From assembly GCA_007123985.1 (NCBI GenBank), contig SLGA01000176.1:1-34801 (forward strand): a stretch of DNA of 34,801 nucleotides, given 5' to 3'. Positions 16,526-25,807 of this stretch are shown here, piece after piece (the stretch's first letter is position 1; each line of letters opens with the position of its first letter). This DNA is from Balneolaceae bacterium. GTDB lineage: Bacteria; Bacteroidota; Rhodothermia; Balneolales; Balneolaceae. The position numbers and the translations under genes were made by a program. The notes under the pieces were generated by a model. It was not told where the DNA came from. It did not search any database and saw only the letters and a list, made by a program, of their open reading frames with translations.

Positions 16526-16621
16526 TTCTCATAATTCAGCAACCAAACTACTGCTCAATACTGTTGAACAGCGCTTTATTTAGCTGTATTTTACCAGACT
16601 AATTAAAAAACGATTTTATTC

Positions 16622-19600
16622 ATGTTAGAACAGATATCCAGTTTTCTTACTAAAATTTTTGGCACAAAAAGTTCAAGAGATTTAAAAAAATTATGGCCAA
16701 TTGTTGATGAAATAAAAAGCTTTGAAGAAGATATTAAAGCCCTTTCCGATGAAGAGCTAAAACAAAAAACGGTTGATTTCAGGCAGCTCATCAAAGACAG
16801 AACACAAGATGTGAGCGATCAAATTGCTGAAATCAAAGAAAAAATGGATTCCAACGATGAATCCATCACTCTCGAAGAGAGAAGAGAGTTTTCTGATCTG
16901 CTTGAAGAACTTGAGCAGGAGTGGCTTGACATCCTTGAAGACACACTCGATGAAATTCTGCCTGAAGCTTATGCGGTACTAAAAGATACCTGTCGCAGAT
17001 TTGTTGGCAAAAAATGGAAAGTTGCCGGTAGTGAAATCATATGGGATATGATTCCTTATGATGTACAGCTTGTAGGTGCGGTTGCCATGCATAAAAGCAG
17101 TATTGCAGAGATGAAAACCGGTGAAGGTAAAACACTATCAGCGATTTTTCCATCCTATCTGAATGCACTTGCAGGCCGGGGTGTGCATGTAATTACAGTA
17201 AATACTTATTTGGCCCAGCGTGATGCCGAATGGAATGAACCTATTTTTAACTTCCATGGCCTCCATGTAGATTGCATCGACCGATACGACCCCAATACCG
17301 AAGCTCGAAGAAAAGCTTATCGGGCAGATATTACATACGGCACGAATAACGAGTTTGGCTTCGACTATCTGAGAGATAATATGGTAGTGGAAGAAGAGCA
17401 GCTGGTTCAGCGCGAGCATCACTACGCCATTATTGATGAGGTTGATTCCATTCTGATTGATGAAGCCCGTACACCTCTCATTATTTCAGGTCCGGTACCA
17501 CAATCAACCGGGCAGCAGAAATATGAAGAGATGAAGCCCCGCGTTGAGGCACTTGTTAAGGCACAAAAAGCACTCGTTGCTTCGCTCGTCAGTGAAGCAG
17601 AACAAGAGTACGAAAATGAAAATTATGAAGCAGCCGGCCTTGCACTTTTCCGGGCTGAGAGAGGATTCCCCAAGAATAAAAAATTCAGAAAGCTGATGCA
17701 GGAAGCGAACTATCAGCGGTTGGTGCAACAAACGGAAAGCCTTTACCTGGCCGATAATGCCAAAAACATGCCTTTTGTTGACGAGTACCTTTACTATGCG
17801 GTTGATCTGAAGCAAAAATCGATTGAAATGACCGATAAAGGTCGCGATTTCATCACCTCAGAAAAAGAAGGTGACGAATTTTTTGTGATACCGGATCTTG
17901 GCACAGAAACATCAATCATCGAAGAAGAGGCCGAAAATCTTCGAAAAGAGAAAATTGTTGCAGTTGAAGAAAACAGTGAGTTTAGTGATGATTACAAAGC
18001 CAAAAAAGTTGAAGAAATTGAAGAGGAGGTTAAACAAGAGCGTGAAAAGCGATTTAATGAATTGCACCGCCTGTTTGCAGAGCGCGGAGATCGCATCCAT
18101 ACAGTAAATCAGTTACTGAAATCCTACACTCTCTTCGAAAGAGAAGAAGAGTACATTGTTCAGGATGGCAAAGTTCAGATTGTTGATGAGCACACAGGGC
18201 GTGTACTATCCGGGCGCCGGTATTCCGACGGGCTCCACCAAGCCATCGAAGCGAAAGAGAATGTTAAGATCGAAGCAGCAACGCAAACGTACGCAACCAT
18301 AACGCTGCAGAACTACTTCCGGATGTATCATAAACTTGCCGGGATGACGGGTACTGCTGCTACAGAAGAGGGAGAATTCAACGAAATCTACAGCCTCGAT
18401 GTAACTGTAATTCCTACCAACCGTCCAATCATCCGGGATGATAAAGAGGATCTGATTTTCCGTACGAACCGGGAAAAGTACAAAGCCACCATCGATAAAA
18501 TTCGTGAATATCACGAGAAAGGCCAGCCTGTACTTGTGGGTACAACAAGCGTTGATGTTTCCGAGAGTATCAGCCGCATGCTGAAACGTGCAAAAATTCC
18601 GCATAATGTACTGAACGCCAAACAACACGCCCACGAAAGTGAAATTGTAGCACAAGCTGGGCGTCCCGGAGCTGTTACGGTTGCTACTAATATGGCCGGC
18701 CGGGGTACCGATATAAAATTGACAGATGAAGTAAAAGCGAATGGTGGATTAGCCATTTTGGGTACAGCACGGCATGAATCCCGCCGGATTGACCTTCAGT
18801 TACGCGGACGTGCTGGTCGACAGGGAGACCCCGGTGAAACACAATTTTTTGTTTCGCTTGAAGATGACTTAATGACCTTGTTCGGCGGTACCGACCGAAT
18901 TGCCAATATCATGGATAAGCTCAACTTCGATGAAGGCGAAGTTATTCAGCACCCGTGGGTTACAAAATCTCTTGAAAGAGCTCAGAAAAAAGTTGAGCAG
19001 AATAACTTCAGCATACGTAAGCGACAGCTCGAGTTTGATGATGTTCTGAACAATCAGCGAAAAGTAATCTACTCCAGAAGAAAGCATGCCCTTAAAGGCG
19101 ACCAGCTGCAAAGCGACATTTTCGACATGATTGAAAATCTGATTGAAAATGTGGTTTACGAACACTTCCCAAGCGGTGATTTTGAAAAACTGAGAGATGA
19201 AATTCTTCGCCTGTTAGCGGTTGAAATTGAAATTGACCGTGATAAATGGGCCATTTGGGGTGAAGACGGTTTAACCGATCACATAATTGAAAGATCATTC
19301 CAGGTTTACAGAAAAAAAGAGAAACTCATTGCTGATCCTCTTTACCGAATTATTCAGCAAATTCAGTCGTCTGATGCCGAGAAAAAACCAACCAAAATTC
19401 AGGTTATTTTTAGTGATGGTATCCGCCGGATGAGAATTATTGTGGATGTAGCACGTGCGGAGAAGAATCAAGGCCGTGAAGTTGCACGCGCACTTGAAAG
19501 AACAGCTATCCTGTCAACAATTGATAATAAATGGATGGAGCACCTGCGTGAACTCGATACGGTTAAAGAAGGTATTGGGCTTCGATCCTTCGGGCAGAAA

Positions 19601-20008
19601 GATCCGCTTCTTGAATACAAGCGTGAGGCTTTTGAAATGTTTAAAGTACTGCTTGATGAGATCAACAAAGAGACCATCACCCTTATCTGGAAAGCGATAC
19701 CTGAAATGTCGGGAGCTCCGCAACAAGCTCAAAAAACTCAGGGTAAATACGATATGGCAAAAGCGCAAACACAGCATGCCGATTCAACAAATATGGGTTT
19801 CAGGGGAGCACAACAGGGTGATAACGAAAATCAGCCACGTCCCTCTGCACCGGGCGAAAAACGCCAGCCTGTAACCGTGGAAGATGAACCCGGCCGAAAT
19901 GATTTTGTGAAAGTGCAAAATCTGAGCACCAACCAGGTGAAAAAAGTGAAGTGGAAGTACGCAAAGAAAATGGTGGATGAAGATGGCTGGATACTGGTTG
20001 AAAAATAA
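16622..20008 (+). CDS. secA: Preprotein translocase ATPase SecA
   Basis: A 1,128-residue SecA, longer than the roughly 900 of E. coli but normal for this phylum group. Walker A MKTGEGKT is at residues 164-171, the DEVD motif at 272-275, ILIDEARTPLIISG just after, then a helical insertion (about 300-500, with two acidic/basic coiled stretches), the cross-linking domain entry VDEHTGRVLSGRRYSDG, and motifs MAGRGTDIKL and QLRGRAGRQGDPG in the second nucleotide domain. It drives proteins through SecYEG. The C-terminus has no Cys-rich zinc motif; it ends in a basic block VKKVKWKYAKKM then GWILVEK. The ATG gives the usual short N-terminal helix. Confidence 0.97.
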   Translation: MLEQISSFLTKIFGTKSSRDLKKLWPIVDEIKSFEEDIKALSDEELKQKTVDFRQLIKDRTQDVSDQIAEIKEKMDSNDESITLEERREFSDLLEELEQEWLDILEDTLDEILPEAYAVLKDTCRRFVGKKWKVAGSEIIWDMIPYDVQLVGAVAMHKSSIAEMKTGEGKTLSAIFPSYLNALAGRGVHVITVNTYLAQRDAEWNEPIFNFHGLHVDCIDRYDPNTEARRKAYRADITYGTNNEFGFDYLRDNMVVEEEQLVQREHHYAIIDEVDSILIDEARTPLIISGPVPQSTGQQKYEEMKPRVEALVKAQKALVASLVSEAEQEYENENYEAAGLALFRAERGFPKNKKFRKLMQEANYQRLVQQTESLYLADNAKNMPFVDEYLYYAVDLKQKSIEMTDKGRDFITSEKEGDEFFVIPDLGTETSIIEEEAENLRKEKIVAVEENSEFSDDYKAKKVEEIEEEVKQEREKRFNELHRLFAERGDRIHTVNQLLKSYTLFEREEEYIVQDGKVQIVDEHTGRVLSGRRYSDGLHQAIEAKENVKIEAATQTYATITLQNYFRMYHKLAGMTGTAATEEGEFNEIYSLDVTVIPTNRPIIRDDKEDLIFRTNREKYKATIDKIREYHEKGQPVLVGTTSVDVSESISRMLKRAKIPHNVLNAKQHAHESEIVAQAGRPGAVTVATNMAGRGTDIKLTDEVKANGGLAILGTARHESRRIDLQLRGRAGRQGDPGETQFFVSLEDDLMTLFGGTDRIANIMDKLNFDEGEVIQHPWVTKSLERAQKKVEQNNFSIRKRQLEFDDVLNNQRKVIYSRRKHALKGDQLQSDIFDMIENLIENVVYEHFPSGDFEKLRDEILRLLAVEIEIDRDKWAIWGEDGLTDHIIERSFQVYRKKEKLIADPLYRIIQQIQSSDAEKKPTKIQVIFSDGIRRMRIIVDVARAEKNQGREVARALERTAILSTIDNKWMEHLRELDTVKEGIGLRSFGQKDPLLEYKREAFEMFKVLLDEINKETITLIWKAIPEMSGAPQQAQKTQGKYDMAKAQTQHADSTNMGFRGAQQGDNENQPRPSAPGEKRQPVTVEDEPGRNDFVKVQNLSTNQVKKVKWKYAKKMVDEDGWILVEK

Positions 20009-20036
20009 CTATAACCGGAATCTTTCTTCCAGCAAA

Positions 20037-20918
20037 TTAGCGCATTGAGTAACCCAGAAGAAACTTCCAGATTGTAAGAGCCGCTAGTTTTACGGTTTGA
20101 TTATCTCTGTCGAACAAGGGGTTTACTTCGCAAAGGTCAAATGATGTAACATTGCTGCATTTACCAAACAGATATGCGAGTTCAAGCCATAAATCCTTTG
20201 ATATTCCGGAAGGATTGGGCGCACTTACTCCCGGAGCTTCTGCCTGATTTAGAGCATCCATGTCCATAGTAATCATAATCGGGCCTTCAATCTCCTTCAG
20301 TTTACTCTCTATCAAGGCTGCGGTTAATTCATGATCGAAGTACGCAAAACCGGCTGATTTGGTGTATTGATAATGGATGAAGGAGACTGACGCAGGATTT
20401 AGCCCAAATACGTGATACGCTTTACAGCACCCCGAATTATGCTCAATAGCCTGCCTGAAGGGAGATCCCGAGTGAGGCAACCCATTTTTAAGCGACCTTA
20501 CATCGGTATGTGCATCAATATTGATGATAGTGACAGGCTTTTCAGACATTGCATAACCCAGAAAATGCCCGAAGGACGTTTCATGTCCGCCGCCGAGAAT
20601 TACCGGTAAAATACCCATTTTTAGGCGCTCAGACAGTTCAGAGGCCAGTCTAAGCTGATCTTTTTCCACATCATTCTCACACGGAATCGTACCTGCAAAC
20701 TGTGTTAACTCCAAACAGTCTGTATGCTTTTGGTAATGCTCTGCATGAGGTGTCAGGTTACCTAAAGCTGCCCGTATAAGCTCCGGGGCTTTTGACGCTC
20801 CTGGCCGTCCGCCATTTATATAGACGCCATGGTCAGTCGGGAATTCAAGGATATGAATCTTTGAATGCTCAGGGTGCCGCCTGCCAATAAAATCACGAAA
20901 CCGAAGATCGTTACTCAT
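20037..20918 (-). CDS. hutG: Formimidoylglutamase-like arginase-family hydrolase
   Basis: A 293-residue ureohydrolase. All Mn2+ ligands are present: His112 (GGGHETSFG), Asp135/His137/Asp139 (NIDAHTDVR) and Asp219/Asp221 (TMDMDAL). The family includes arginase, agmatinase and formimidoylglutamase. I favour the last because the imidazolonepropionase gene lies two genes upstream on the same strand. In that role it splits N-formimidoyl-glutamate into glutamate and formamide. Its ATG overlaps the exchanger gene by eight bases. The substrate is inferred from context. Confidence 0.85.
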   Translation of the reverse strand: MSNDLRFRDFIGRRHPEHSKIHILEFPTDHGVYINGGRPGASKAPELIRAALGNLTPHAEHYQKHTDCLELTQFAGTIPCENDVEKDQLRLASELSERLKMGILPVILGGGHETSFGHFLGYAMSEKPVTIINIDAHTDVRSLKNGLPHSGSPFRQAIEHNSGCCKAYHVFGLNPASVSFIHYQYTKSAGFAYFDHELTAALIESKLKEIEGPIMITMDMDALNQAEAPGVSAPNPSGISKDLWLELAYLFGKCSNVTSFDLCEVNPLFDRDNQTVKLAALTIWKFLLGYSMR

Positions 20919-22002
20919 GTTGATTTGTATGATTGAAATTTCTAAACCGGTATCTCTTTTTTGCCTCCATCACACTGTAAAAAATTATGGTGACTGTAAA
21001 TACAGGTATTATGAAATAGAGCATCATATTCACAAAAACACTCAGAAAATTATGATCAGCTGACACCAGATAGAGATAAAACAGGTACGAAAAGTACAGA
21101 AAAAGTAATAAAAGGCCTTCCCACCGAACAATCTTATGGCCTGTATAAAAAATCGGGACACACAATACAGAAGCACCTATCAGCACTAACAAATCGAATG
21201 ATACAAGCACATCCTGAACCGGAATTGCCCCGGGTATAAACAACCCGGAAACACCAAGAACCGCCAAAAAATTGAGGATATTGCTTCCAATTACACTTCC
21301 AACTGCAATATCGCGCTCACCTTTCATAGCTGCTGCAAGTGAGATTACAATCTCTGGTAGTGATGTGCCAATTGCTACAACCGTGAGGCCAATAGTCAGT
21401 TCGCTAACGCCGGCCATTTCAGCAAAGATTAGTGCACTCCCGATCAGCCATCGCGCACCCAGTATAAGTGCTGCAAAGCCTGCTGCTGTGCCAATTAAAT
21501 TGAGGGCAATAACAGTAAAACTACGCTCCACCTCTACAACAGTACCCGGATCAGCTGTTCCCCTTCTTCGTGCGAGATAAATGAGATATCCCAAGAGAAT
21601 TAAAGAGAGTATAATGCATTCAAAAAAGGAAATGGAGCCACTTAATGCCATCAGATAAACAATTAAAGTAATGCCTATCATAATGGGTACATCCCATTTT
21701 ATCAGATTTTTATTCACTTTTAGCGGTATAAAAAGAGCTGAAATTCCCAGAATAAGAAGAGTATTGGTGATATTGCTGCCTACTATATTTCCGAGCATCA
21801 GGTCGGTTTGTCCATCAATACCGGCCTGAATACTGACAGCAAGTTCCGGGGCACTGGTACCAAAAGCAACAACAGTGAGCCCTATTACAAGTTTCGGTAT
21901 GCCAGAAATGATGGCTAATTTTGATACACAGCGCACCAAAATTTCTGCCCCTCCGATGAGAGCAACCAAACCGATTACAAACCAAATGATTGGTTCTACC
22001 AC
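20911..22002 (-). CDS. Calcium/sodium antiporter, CaCA family (YrbG-like)
   Basis: A 363-residue membrane protein with two homologous halves. The alpha-1 repeat has GTSAPEL (48-54) and GNIVGSNITN (71-80); the alpha-2 repeat has GTSLPEI and GSVIGSNILN in the second half. About ten to eleven helices are predicted by eye. These are the ion-binding signatures of YrbG/NCX-type exchangers moving Ca2+ against Na+ or K+. The start is GTG at 22000-22002. It sits between two histidine-degradation genes, overlapping hutG by eight bases, which suggests one transcript; whether it has a role in that pathway is unknown. Confidence 0.9.
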   Translation of the reverse strand: MVEPIIWFVIGLVALIGGAEILVRCVSKLAIISGIPKLVIGLTVVAFGTSAPELAVSIQAGIDGQTDLMLGNIVGSNITNTLLILGISALFIPLKVNKNLIKWDVPIMIGITLIVYLMALSGSISFFECIILSLILLGYLIYLARRRGTADPGTVVEVERSFTVIALNLIGTAAGFAALILGARWLIGSALIFAEMAGVSELTIGLTVVAIGTSLPEIVISLAAAMKGERDIAVGSVIGSNILNFLAVLGVSGLFIPGAIPVQDVLVSFDLLVLIGASVLCVPIFYTGHKIVRWEGLLLLFLYFSYLFYLYLVSADHNFLSVFVNMMLYFIIPVFTVTIIFYSVMEAKKRYRFRNFNHTNQHE

Positions 22003-22059
22003 TGCTGCAAATTCCGTTTAATGGTTCTGATTTTTAAAACATGTGCTTCTTCGATCGTT

Positions 22060-23277
22060 TTAACTCTCAACCTTAACTCCTTTTACATATACGCTTTCGA
22101 TTTTACTGCCGCCAAAATGGTACAACCAAAAATTTATATCCGGTGCATTCAGCAGAATAAAATCAGCTTTTTTTCCGGGTTCAATTGAACCGGTTTTTTC
22201 TTCTGCTTTTATCGCCTTCGCCGAATATATGGTAGCAGCCTTTAATGTTTCCGATGGTGTAAGCCTGCCGTGATTGCAGGTCAGCATCATGGCCAGATGA
22301 ATATCAAAACTTGGTGCAGAACCGGGATTAAAATCGGTGGCAACAGCTACATCAACTCCTAAATTCAGCAGGCGCCGGCAGTTCAGGTAGGGCTGTTGAG
22401 TGTAGAGTGATGCCAACGGAAGCGTAACAGCCGTTACATTATTCTCAGCCATTTTCTGCAAACCTGTATCCGACACCTTTTCGAGATGGTCAGCGCTGAT
22501 TGCGCCAAGTTCGGCTGCAAGTTCAGCCCCTCCGCCATCACTTAGCTGATCGGCATGCAGTTTTGGAATCAGTCCATGCTCTTTCGCTGTTTCCAGAATT
22601 ATACGGGCTTCATCAACAGTAAAAGCCGATTCTTCCACAAATATATCGCAAAAACGAGCCAGTTTTTCAGCAGCAATATAGGGTATCATCTCATGAATAA
22701 TCAGATCAATATATCCCTGCCGGTTTCCTTTAAACTCGGGTGGTATAGTGTGAGCACCTAAGAAAGTTGGTATTATTTCAACCGCAAAGTTCTCCTGAAG
22801 CTTTTTATATACGTTCAGCTGTTTTATCTCATCCTGAAAACGCAACCCATAGCCGCTTTTACATTCAACCGTTGTAATCCCTATTCGGATCATTTTTTGC
22901 AGCAACGATGCTGCTTTTTCATACAACTCATTAAACGAAGCTTTTCTTGTACTTTTTACCGTTGAAAGGATTCCCCCGCCAGCTTTTGCTATGTCCAAAT
23001 AACTTTCCCCACGTGTTCTCATTTCAAATTCGTCGGGCCGCCATCCTCCAAAGCAGAGATGTGTATGGCAATCCACCAAACCGGGAATCACAATTTTTCC
23101 GTTCGCATCAATTGTATCAGCGGTATCATATTTTTTTGGCAGTTCAGACTCTTTTCCAACCCATTCAAACATACCATCGCACCATGCAATTGCAGCATTT
23201 TCTACCGGGTGAAGACTCTCCTGATTGCCTTCCATACGGCATGTATATAGAATGGAGATGTTTTTTAATACATGCAT
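22060..23277 (-). CDS. hutI: Imidazolonepropionase
   Basis: About 405 residues of the amidohydrolase superfamily. The metal-binding DCHTHLCFGG lies near residues 71-80, a second metal/substrate motif KLHADQLSDGGGAELA around 245, DHLE after it, and ATDFNPGSAPS carries the catalytic Asp near 320. These are HutI-specific. It hydrolyses 4-imidazolone-5-propanoate to N-formimidoyl-glutamate, the step before hutG. ATG at 23275-23277 is chosen; a GTG two codons earlier (23283) is also open. No signal peptide. Confidence 0.95.
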   Translation of the reverse strand: MHVLKNISILYTCRMEGNQESLHPVENAAIAWCDGMFEWVGKESELPKKYDTADTIDANGKIVIPGLVDCHTHLCFGGWRPDEFEMRTRGESYLDIAKAGGGILSTVKSTRKASFNELYEKAASLLQKMIRIGITTVECKSGYGLRFQDEIKQLNVYKKLQENFAVEIIPTFLGAHTIPPEFKGNRQGYIDLIIHEMIPYIAAEKLARFCDIFVEESAFTVDEARIILETAKEHGLIPKLHADQLSDGGGAELAAELGAISADHLEKVSDTGLQKMAENNVTAVTLPLASLYTQQPYLNCRRLLNLGVDVAVATDFNPGSAPSFDIHLAMMLTCNHGRLTPSETLKAATIYSAKAIKAEEKTGSIEPGKKADFILLNAPDINFWLYHFGGSKIESVYVKGVKVES

Positions 23278-23397
23278 GGACACTTGTTACTGAAACCGGA
23301 AAATATTTCTTTATTTAATCTGAAAAAAAATGAAACCTTCTCTTTTCTTCGGCGTAATAGATATTAAATGTTTTGGTTAAAAGAAATGCATACTAAT

Positions 23398-23431
23398 AAC
23401 CCTGCACGTTGAAACGTGCAGGGTTTTTTTT
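23398..23431 (+). terminator. Strong intrinsic terminator reading on the + strand
   Basis: AACCCTGCACGT pairs perfectly with ACGTGCAGGGTT around a four-base TGAA loop, followed by eight T on the + strand. It begins right beside the gdh stop codon (23433-23435). Both flanking genes are on the - strand, where the hairpin is preceded by A8 and followed only by TT, so it may serve gdh as a bidirectional terminator or end an unannotated + strand transcript. Confidence 0.8.
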
Positions 23432-23432
23432 G

Positions 23433-24836
23433 TTATGGAAATATACCCATCTGCTCGTAAATACCACCCACTTTATTAATTGCGCTAATAAAGGCAGCCG
23501 TTCGCAGATCAACATCCTGAATTTTTCTTAGCTCATTGATCTCATTATAGCTGTTTACCATAGTATCTTTCAGCCCTGAATCCACGAGTTCTTTTTCACC
23601 TGCGCCACGGGCGAGGATTTCGAGCTCTTTTGAGGTAAACTTTCTGTCGGAAATAGTTTCTATAACCGATAGAATTCGTTTGTAGCTGTCCTCCTCAAAT
23701 CGTTTGCCCATCCGTCCAAAGCGTACGTGCTGAATATTTTTCAGCCACTCAAAGTACGATACAGTTACACCACCGGCATTCAGATAGTTATCCGGAATAA
23801 TAAGTGCTCCTCTATCTTTTATGATTTCATGAGCATCAGAAGTAGTAGGTCCATTCGCAGCTTCGCCTATAATTTTTGCCTTAATTTTCTCAGCGTTCTT
23901 CACATTCAGCTGATTTTCCAGTGCAGCTGGAATTAATACATCACACTCCGACTCGAGAACAGCCCAGCTGTCTTTCAGTTTTTCTGTTCCCTCAAAACCG
24001 GTTACTCCACCAGTCTCTTTTTTGTACTCCATCAGCTTTTCGAGGTCAATCCCTTTGCTGCTGTAAATTGAACCGTCTATTTCTGCTACACCAACCAGTA
24101 TTGCGCCGGCTTCTGTCATATACTTAGCTGAGTGGTAGCCTACATTTCCAAGCCCCTGGACGATAAATGTTTTTCCTTCAATACCAACCTCAAGGCCAAG
24201 CTCCTTCATATCTTCGGCATTTGAACAAGCTTCTTCAATTCCAAAAAACACACCCCTGCCCGTGGCCTCGGTTCGCCCTCTTATGCCACCCTGGCTAAGA
24301 GGTTTTCCTGTTACACATCCCTCTGCATTGATGTCGGAACTCATCTGGCGGAATGTATCCAGTATCCAACCCATTTCACGTGCGCTCGTACCATAATCGG
24401 GTGCGGGTACATCAGAACCGGGCCCAATGAAATTTTTCTTATACAGCTGAAAAGTATATCTCCGTGTAATACGCTCCAGTTCGGCATCTGAGTAGTTGTT
24501 CTTGTTGATCCTAATACCACCCTTTGCTCCCCCAAAAGGTACATCTACCACAGCACATTTATATGTCATCAGTGCAGCAAGAGCCATTGTTTCGTCTTCA
24601 TTTACCGTCATTGCATACCGAATCCCCCCTTTTGTGGGTAGTTTATGATGGCTGTGCTCCACTCTCCATGCGTGGATCACCTCTATACTGCCGTCGTCTC
24701 TCTCCAGCGGAAAAGTAATATGGAGTACATCGTTGCACGATTTCATTTGTGCAAGCAACCCTTTATCAAATCGTGTGTATGCCGCGGCTTTATCAAAAGC
24801 CTTATTTACCTGTTCATAAAACTTGTATTCACTCAT
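23433..24836 (-). CDS. gdhA: Glutamate dehydrogenase (Glu/Leu/Phe/Val dehydrogenase family)
   Basis: A 467-residue enzyme with the family catalytic lysines: Lys69 (LPTKGGIRY), Lys93 (MTYKCAVV) and Lys105 (PFGGAKGGI). The NAD(P) Rossmann motif GLGNVG is at 228-233 and a late substrate-binding NYLNAGGVTVSYFEW block is present. Length and the TGRGVFFG motif fit hexameric glutamate dehydrogenase. The N-terminal region and ending (YEQMGIFP) are ordinary. It interconverts glutamate and 2-oxoglutarate with ammonia. Next to the hut genes it could take the glutamate released from histidine. The coenzyme cannot be settled by eye. Confidence 0.92.
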   Translation of the reverse strand: MSEYKFYEQVNKAFDKAAAYTRFDKGLLAQMKSCNDVLHITFPLERDDGSIEVIHAWRVEHSHHKLPTKGGIRYAMTVNEDETMALAALMTYKCAVVDVPFGGAKGGIRINKNNYSDAELERITRRYTFQLYKKNFIGPGSDVPAPDYGTSAREMGWILDTFRQMSSDINAEGCVTGKPLSQGGIRGRTEATGRGVFFGIEEACSNAEDMKELGLEVGIEGKTFIVQGLGNVGYHSAKYMTEAGAILVGVAEIDGSIYSSKGIDLEKLMEYKKETGGVTGFEGTEKLKDSWAVLESECDVLIPAALENQLNVKNAEKIKAKIIGEAANGPTTSDAHEIIKDRGALIIPDNYLNAGGVTVSYFEWLKNIQHVRFGRMGKRFEEDSYKRILSVIETISDRKFTSKELEILARGAGEKELVDSGLKDTMVNSYNEINELRKIQDVDLRTAAFISAINKVGGIYEQMGIFP

Positions 24837-24910
24837 GTCACTCCGTTATTTTTGGTAGATCGTTTATGAATTGTCGCAAATATGCCCAATACATACAAGT
24901 TTAATGTGCC

Positions 24911-25435
24911 TTATCCTTTCAATTCACACACTTTATCAATCTCCCACTCATCGGGCGTGCCTTTAAGGCGTGTGAGGGCAATTTTATTGATAGCGAATGA
25001 CTTGGAAAAACTTTTTTTCAGATTCTCTCTTTCAGTGGATAGTTCAGAGCAGTGCAGATCAGCATAGAGTATGGATATGTGGTGGTCATCTCTTTTGCCA
25101 AATTCTTTTCCAAATATTCGGTCGATAGAATCAGCAACTTTCAACAGACGGGAATGAGACTCCAGAACGATTATCAATTTTTGATACGGATTCTCTCTGC
25201 ACTCAACCGATTTCGCCTGAATTACGAATGGCTCTATGCCGTCTGCAATTTGAGGAAGAAGATGGGTTAGCTTGCCGGAGTCAATATCTGGCACATTACC
25301 TATGGTAACGTGCGGATGGAACGGGTAGGCGTTAACTGTCTTGCTGATTCTTTCAATAGGCTCCCGTAATCTTATCTCTGACGGATGGTCTGGAAGAAGC
25401 CAAAGTACATATCCATCAAGGGCAGGTAATTTCAA
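24911..25435 (-). CDS. 2H phosphoesterase, cyclic phosphodiesterase / RNA ligase-like
   Basis: A 174-residue protein with the two H-x-T/S motifs of the 2H superfamily: FHPHVTIG (His42, Thr44) and HHISILYAD (His119, Ser121). The spacing and the second motif followed by LYAD resemble plant and bacterial CPDase proteins acting on 2',3'- or 1'',2''-cyclic phosphates. The start is TTG at 25433-25435; no ATG fits the N-terminal strand GYVLWLLPDHP better. It lies 20 bases after the small membrane protein gene on the same strand. The physiological substrate is unknown. Confidence 0.78.
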   Translation of the reverse strand: MKLPALDGYVLWLLPDHPSEIRLREPIERISKTVNAYPFHPHVTIGNVPDIDSGKLTHLLPQIADGIEPFVIQAKSVECRENPYQKLIIVLESHSRLLKVADSIDRIFGKEFGKRDDHHISILYADLHCSELSTERENLKKSFSKSFAINKIALTRLKGTPDEWEIDKVCELKG

Positions 25436-25455
25436 AAAAGTGGCTTTAATCAGGC

Positions 25456-25731
25456 TTAGACGGACTTGGCGTCCACTTTATCTTCAGTATGAAAGCTAAA
25501 TACATTTATCAAAAACAGAAACGCAATGGAACCAATGGTTGCATAAACCAACGGTGCAAATAAATTTAACTGAATAGAAATCACACCGATAATAACTGAA
25601 CCTGCAGCACCCCAAAGCACGTTACCTATCATACCAATACCGCGTTTAATCATAGCCAGATCAATAACAAAACCAACAAAGAGGCCAATTGAGATTAACC
25701 AGTAAATTGTAACGCTGTTTAATTCTTCCAT
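25456..25731 (-). CDS. Small three-helix membrane protein, GlsB/YeaQ/YmgE-like
   Basis: A 91-residue protein with three hydrophobic helices (about residues 8-27, 34-52 and 56-79) separated by short loops. It has a glycine pattern (KRGIGMIGNVLWGAAGSVIIG) that recalls the transglycosylase-associated GlsB/YeaQ group. The family role is unclear, usually linked to stress response. It has a convincing -7 element upstream and is probably the first gene of a two-gene transcript with the phosphoesterase. I hold the family assignment moderately. Confidence 0.6.
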   Translation of the reverse strand: MEELNSVTIYWLISIGLFVGFVIDLAMIKRGIGMIGNVLWGAAGSVIIGVISIQLNLFAPLVYATIGSIAFLFLINVFSFHTEDKVDAKSV

Positions 25732-25770
25732 GAATCAAAAGTTTTAATTGTATTACTTTAACCGAACGGG

Positions 25771-25778
25771 CAAAGATA
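25771..25778 (-). promoter_or_regulatory. Probable -7 promoter element for the GlsB-like gene
   Basis: The minus strand reads TATCTTTG, an exact match to the classic Bacteroidota TAnnTTTG element, 39 bases before the start codon at 25731. No clear TTTG at -33. Its position also argues that dinB starts at 25808 rather than at the upstream TTG. Confidence 0.45.
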
Positions 25779-25807
25779 CAAATTTTCCCTTTTTGAGGCA
25801 GTTTTTT

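Noticed and set aside
16355..16621. AT-rich spacer between rpmH and secA as a possible replication origin, since rpmH often lies near dnaA
   Set aside because: No dnaA gene is present and I found no TTATCCACA-like boxes; the spacer is explained by two divergent promoters.
17912..18100. Minus-strand open frame rich in Phe and Leu inside secA
   Set aside because: It is the complement of a Lys/Glu-rich SecA stretch, which automatically yields Phe/Leu-rich antisense translation.
25748..25807. TTG-initiated extension of dinB by 20 residues
   Set aside because: The added residues do not fit the family, and the extension covers a promoter-like element of the divergent gene; ATG 25808 gives the usual N-terminus.
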